7,843 bases of DNA from an uncultured Acidimicrobium sp. (lineage in GTDB: Bacteria; Actinomycetota; Acidimicrobiia; Acidimicrobiales; Ilumatobacteraceae): the NCBI GenBank assembly GCA_903895515.1, contig CAITUB010000254.1:1-7843 (forward strand), read 5' to 3'. Both the position numbers and the translations under genes were made by a program. Shown piece after piece: positions 6,159 to 7,843 of the stretch. The first letter of the stretch is position 1; each line of letters starts with the position of its first letter. Under the pieces are notes generated by a model. It searched no databases, had not been told where the DNA came from, and saw only the letters and a list, made by a program, of their open reading frames with translations.

Positions 6159-6788
6159 TTACCGAGTGTAATTCTCGATTCGAGTGCACAAATGATCCAG
6201 TTCGGTTCGATCATGGCTAACCACGATGGCACTCACCCCAAGGCGTACCAGATGTTCGCGAATGTGGTTTCGCACGCCTTCACGAGATGCTTCGTCAATT
6301 GCTGAAAGTGGTTCATCGAGCAATACAGCAGATGGGCTGCCGATGAGCGCACGAACAATAGCCACACGCTGGCTTTGTCCTCCCGACAGCGTTGGAGCCA
6401 TGTGTTGCGCAACATGTGCAACGCCAAATTGCTCCAGCATCTCCGCCGCCATTTTTACTGCAGGCGCACGCTTCACTCCCCTCATGAGTAATGGGAAGGC
6501 CGCATTGTCGACAGCAGTCATGAAAGGAAACAACGAATGATCTTGAAACACCATGCCTATATTTCGCATTTCTGGAAGCACGAACATGTTCTTAGCTGGA
6601 GCGTCTACGAGGTCGTCACCTAATTTCAATTCGCCATTGCCGAGCGGGCACAAGCCAGCGATGGTGCGTAATACAGATGTCTTCCCAGAACCATTAGCGC
6701 CGAACATGCCGACAATTTCGTTGCCAACATCTATGGAGAACTCGCGGGAGAAACTTCCAACTTCAACTGTGCCGTGCAATGAAATCAT
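6159..6788 (-). CDS. modC: Molybdate ABC transporter ATP-binding protein, short form
   Basis: This 209-residue ABC ATPase energises molybdate uptake at the inner face of the membrane. The complete set of motifs is present: Walker A GANGSGKTS (30-38), Q-loop Gln82, signature LSGGQ (134-138), Walker B AVLLDE (154-159), D-loop SAID (162-165) and switch His192 (VVSHD). The protein ends 17 residues after this histidine. It therefore lacks both the last strands usual in ABC domains and the C-terminal MOP/TOBE domain that in E. coli-type ModC (about 350 residues) binds oxyanion and regulates transport. The name rests on its coupling to modA and modB; by itself the ATPase could serve another oxyanion or sulfate-type importer. 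Its ATG overlaps the modB stop (ATGA), with GGTGGAAG 6 nt upstream. No remnant of a lost domain follows, because the next gene begins 3 nt on. Confidence 0.87.
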   Translation of the reverse strand: MISLHGTVEVGSFSREFSIDVGNEIVGMFGANGSGKTSVLRTIAGLCPLGNGELKLGDDLVDAPAKNMFVLPEMRNIGMVFQDHSLFPFMTAVDNAAFPLLMRGVKRAPAVKMAAEMLEQFGVAHVAQHMAPTLSGGQSQRVAIVRALIGSPSAVLLDEPLSAIDEASREGVRNHIREHLVRLGVSAIVVSHDRTELDHLCTRIENYTR

Positions 6789-7585
6789 TGGGAGCTTCCA
6801 CCAATCCAGCGATCACGCAATCCCACGAGTAAACCAACAGAAATTGCGACCAGCAGGAAACTCAGCGCGTATGCGCCTTCTGGGTTGCTCTCCAACATGG
6901 TGTACACGGCAAGAGGTGCGGTTTGCGTTCGACCCTGAATATTTCCGGCGAATGTGATGGTTGCACCAAATTCGCCAAGTGCCCTCGCCCACGCAAGCAT
7001 CAGGCCAGCAATCAGTGACGGCTTTAGTAATGGCAACGTGACCCGCATAAACCGGGTGAAGTCAGTTGCGCCCATTACTGCAGCAGACTCCTCGTATTTC
7101 ACATCAATTGACCTCAGTCCACCTTCAAGCGACAAGACCAAAAATGGAAGCGCGACGAATGCTTCAGCGACAATCACTCCCCACAGCGAATACGTCAGTT
7201 GAATCCCGAAGAGCGAGTTGAGCAAGCCTCCTAGGAGTCCATTCGACTTGCCATAGGCGCCAAGTAATGCCACGCCGCCAACTACAGGTGGGAGCACCAT
7301 GGGCAATAACACCAATGCCCGAACGAAGCGACGGCCCGAGAATTGCATGCGCGCCAAACACCATGCAAGTGGCAAGCCGAGCACAAGTGCCAACACGGTT
7401 GCACACACCGATGCGTACAGCGAGATTCGCAACGCATCGCGAGTTGCAACATCAGTTAACTGTCTACACAACGTTGACCAAGCAACCCGCTTCAACAACC
7501 CAACTACAGGCAAGGCAAGAAACACCACCCCGAGCAGTGCTCCAATGCGCACAAAGCGTGGCGTTCGCGAACTGACACTGTTCAT
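6785..7585 (-). CDS. modB: Molybdate ABC transporter permease
   Basis: This 266-residue membrane permease forms the homodimeric channel of the molybdate importer. Hydrophobic segments lie at about 12-31, 53-76, 88-110, 133-153, 190-210 and 238-256. The cytoplasmic EAA loop that docks onto the ATPase is at 164-189 (YEESAAVMGAT then LPLLKP). The segment ARALGEFGATITFAGN (200-215) followed by GRTQTAPLAVY is highly characteristic of ModB, as is LPMVLPPVVGG (94-104). Length is slightly above the E. coli protein because of the N-terminal extension. The modA stop TAA is immediately followed by this ATG with no space, and no clear ribosome binding site is visible, so translation is probably by re-initiation. 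ModB together with the ModA-like protein makes molybdate the best substrate guess; tungstate cannot be excluded. Confidence 0.93.
   Translation of the reverse strand: MNSVSSRTPRFVRIGALLGVVFLALPVVGLLKRVAWSTLCRQLTDVATRDALRISLYASVCATVLALVLGLPLAWCLARMQFSGRRFVRALVLLPMVLPPVVGGVALLGAYGKSNGLLGGLLNSLFGIQLTYSLWGVIVAEAFVALPFLVLSLEGGLRSIDVKYEESAAVMGATDFTRFMRVTLPLLKPSLIAGLMLAWARALGEFGATITFAGNIQGRTQTAPLAVYTMLESNPEGAYALSFLLVAISVGLLVGLRDRWIGGSSQ
6795..6802 (-). promoter_or_regulatory. Ribosome binding site of modC
   Basis: GGTGGAAG on the minus strand, within the last codons of modB, lies 6 nt before the modC ATG. It supports that ATG as the start and supports coupled translation across the 4-nt overlap. 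Confidence 0.6.
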
Positions 7586-7843
7586 TTACGGCGCCAGGAA
7601 TCCAAACGCAATCAACACCTTTTGCCCAGCCGGCGAAAGCACAAAACCAATGAATGACTCTGCCTGCTTGGAATTCCTGCTTCCTCGCACAACGCCAATT
7701 CCGTACATTGCCTTTACGTTCTTTCCAGCAGGAATGCTGATGGTCGCCACAGATTTTTTGGCGGACAATGCATCGGTCGCATACACAATTGCTGCATCGG
7801 CATCTCCAGTTGACACGGCATTCAGCGTGGCGGTCGCGTCTAC
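7586..7843 (-). CDS. modA: Molybdate-binding protein ModA, C-terminal part (cut by window edge)
   Basis: The last 85 residues of a periplasmic-type solute-binding protein are present; the frame stays open to the window edge, so the N-terminal two thirds and any lipoprotein signal lie outside. TGDADAAIVYATDA corresponds to the conserved hinge and ligand-binding region of ModA (GEADAGIVYVTDA-like). The tail, with ESFIGFVLSPAGQKVL then FGFLAP, is the standard ModA ending. The protein would be exported and, in a Gram-positive-type envelope, lipid-anchored, handing molybdate to ModB. The GTG at 7816 is an internal valine and not a start. The operon promoter and any ModE-like or Moco-related control site would be upstream of this gene, outside the window. 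Confidence 0.88.
   Translation of the reverse strand, partial: VDATATLNAVSTGDADAAIVYATDALSAKKSVATISIPAGKNVKAMYGIGVVRGSRNSKQAESFIGFVLSPAGQKVLIAFGFLAP

Noticed and set aside
6159..6161. Frameshift or nonsense mutation as the cause of the short ModC
   Set aside because: The nuclease start codon follows 3 nt after the stop with a complete exonuclease domain, so no remnant of a C-terminal domain exists to be restored.
7586..7816. Separate small protein starting at the GTG at 7816
   Set aside because: The frame continues open to the window edge with ModA-like residues upstream of the GTG, so this is the C-terminal part of ModA.

Overview
The window reads as a chromosomal segment of a moderate-GC actinobacterium. 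The pointers are an F420-type luciferase-like oxidoreductase of a mainly actinobacterial family, a DEDDh exonuclease fused to a UvrC-like GIY-YIG nuclease (a layout known from mycobacteria and relatives), and promoters placed for leaderless translation. A member of the Acidimicrobiia is my best guess, but that is inference and could be wrong. I see no insertion sequence, phage gene, CRISPR array, tRNA or rRNA.

Left part (1-1284, plus strand): an F420-dependent oxidoreductase whose ATG lies 6 nt after a -10-like hexamer, then a 96-nt gap with a promoter candidate, then a small cold-shock protein. Middle (1301-3671): a minus-strand amidase-signature hydrolase faces the cold-shock gene tail to tail. 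It diverges, across only 55 nt, from a plus-strand drug/metabolite transporter that also appears to be leaderless.

Right part (3655-7843, all minus strand): a tightly packed run of five genes. In transcription order these are modA (5' part outside the window), modB, modC, the DEDDh/GIY-YIG nuclease and a NylB/class-C-type serine hydrolase. The junctions are TAA directly followed by ATG, an ATGA overlap, a 3-nt gap and another ATGA overlap, so the run looks like one transcript with coupled translation. The Mod proteins form a molybdate (possibly tungstate) importer, and ModC is short and lacks the usual C-terminal MOP/TOBE region. Why a DNA-repair-type nuclease and a serine hydrolase ride on this operon is not clear from the sequence.

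The most unusual signals are non-protein ones. Both tail-to-tail junctions carry a hairpin built inside the ends of the coding sequences. At 3654-3672 a perfect 7-bp inverted repeat contains both opposing TAA stops and makes both proteins end in VT-x-x-Q. At 1304-1322 a hairpin lies in a 9-bp tandem repeat that encodes the amidase's C-terminal PIDPID. No gap between genes exceeds 300 nt.
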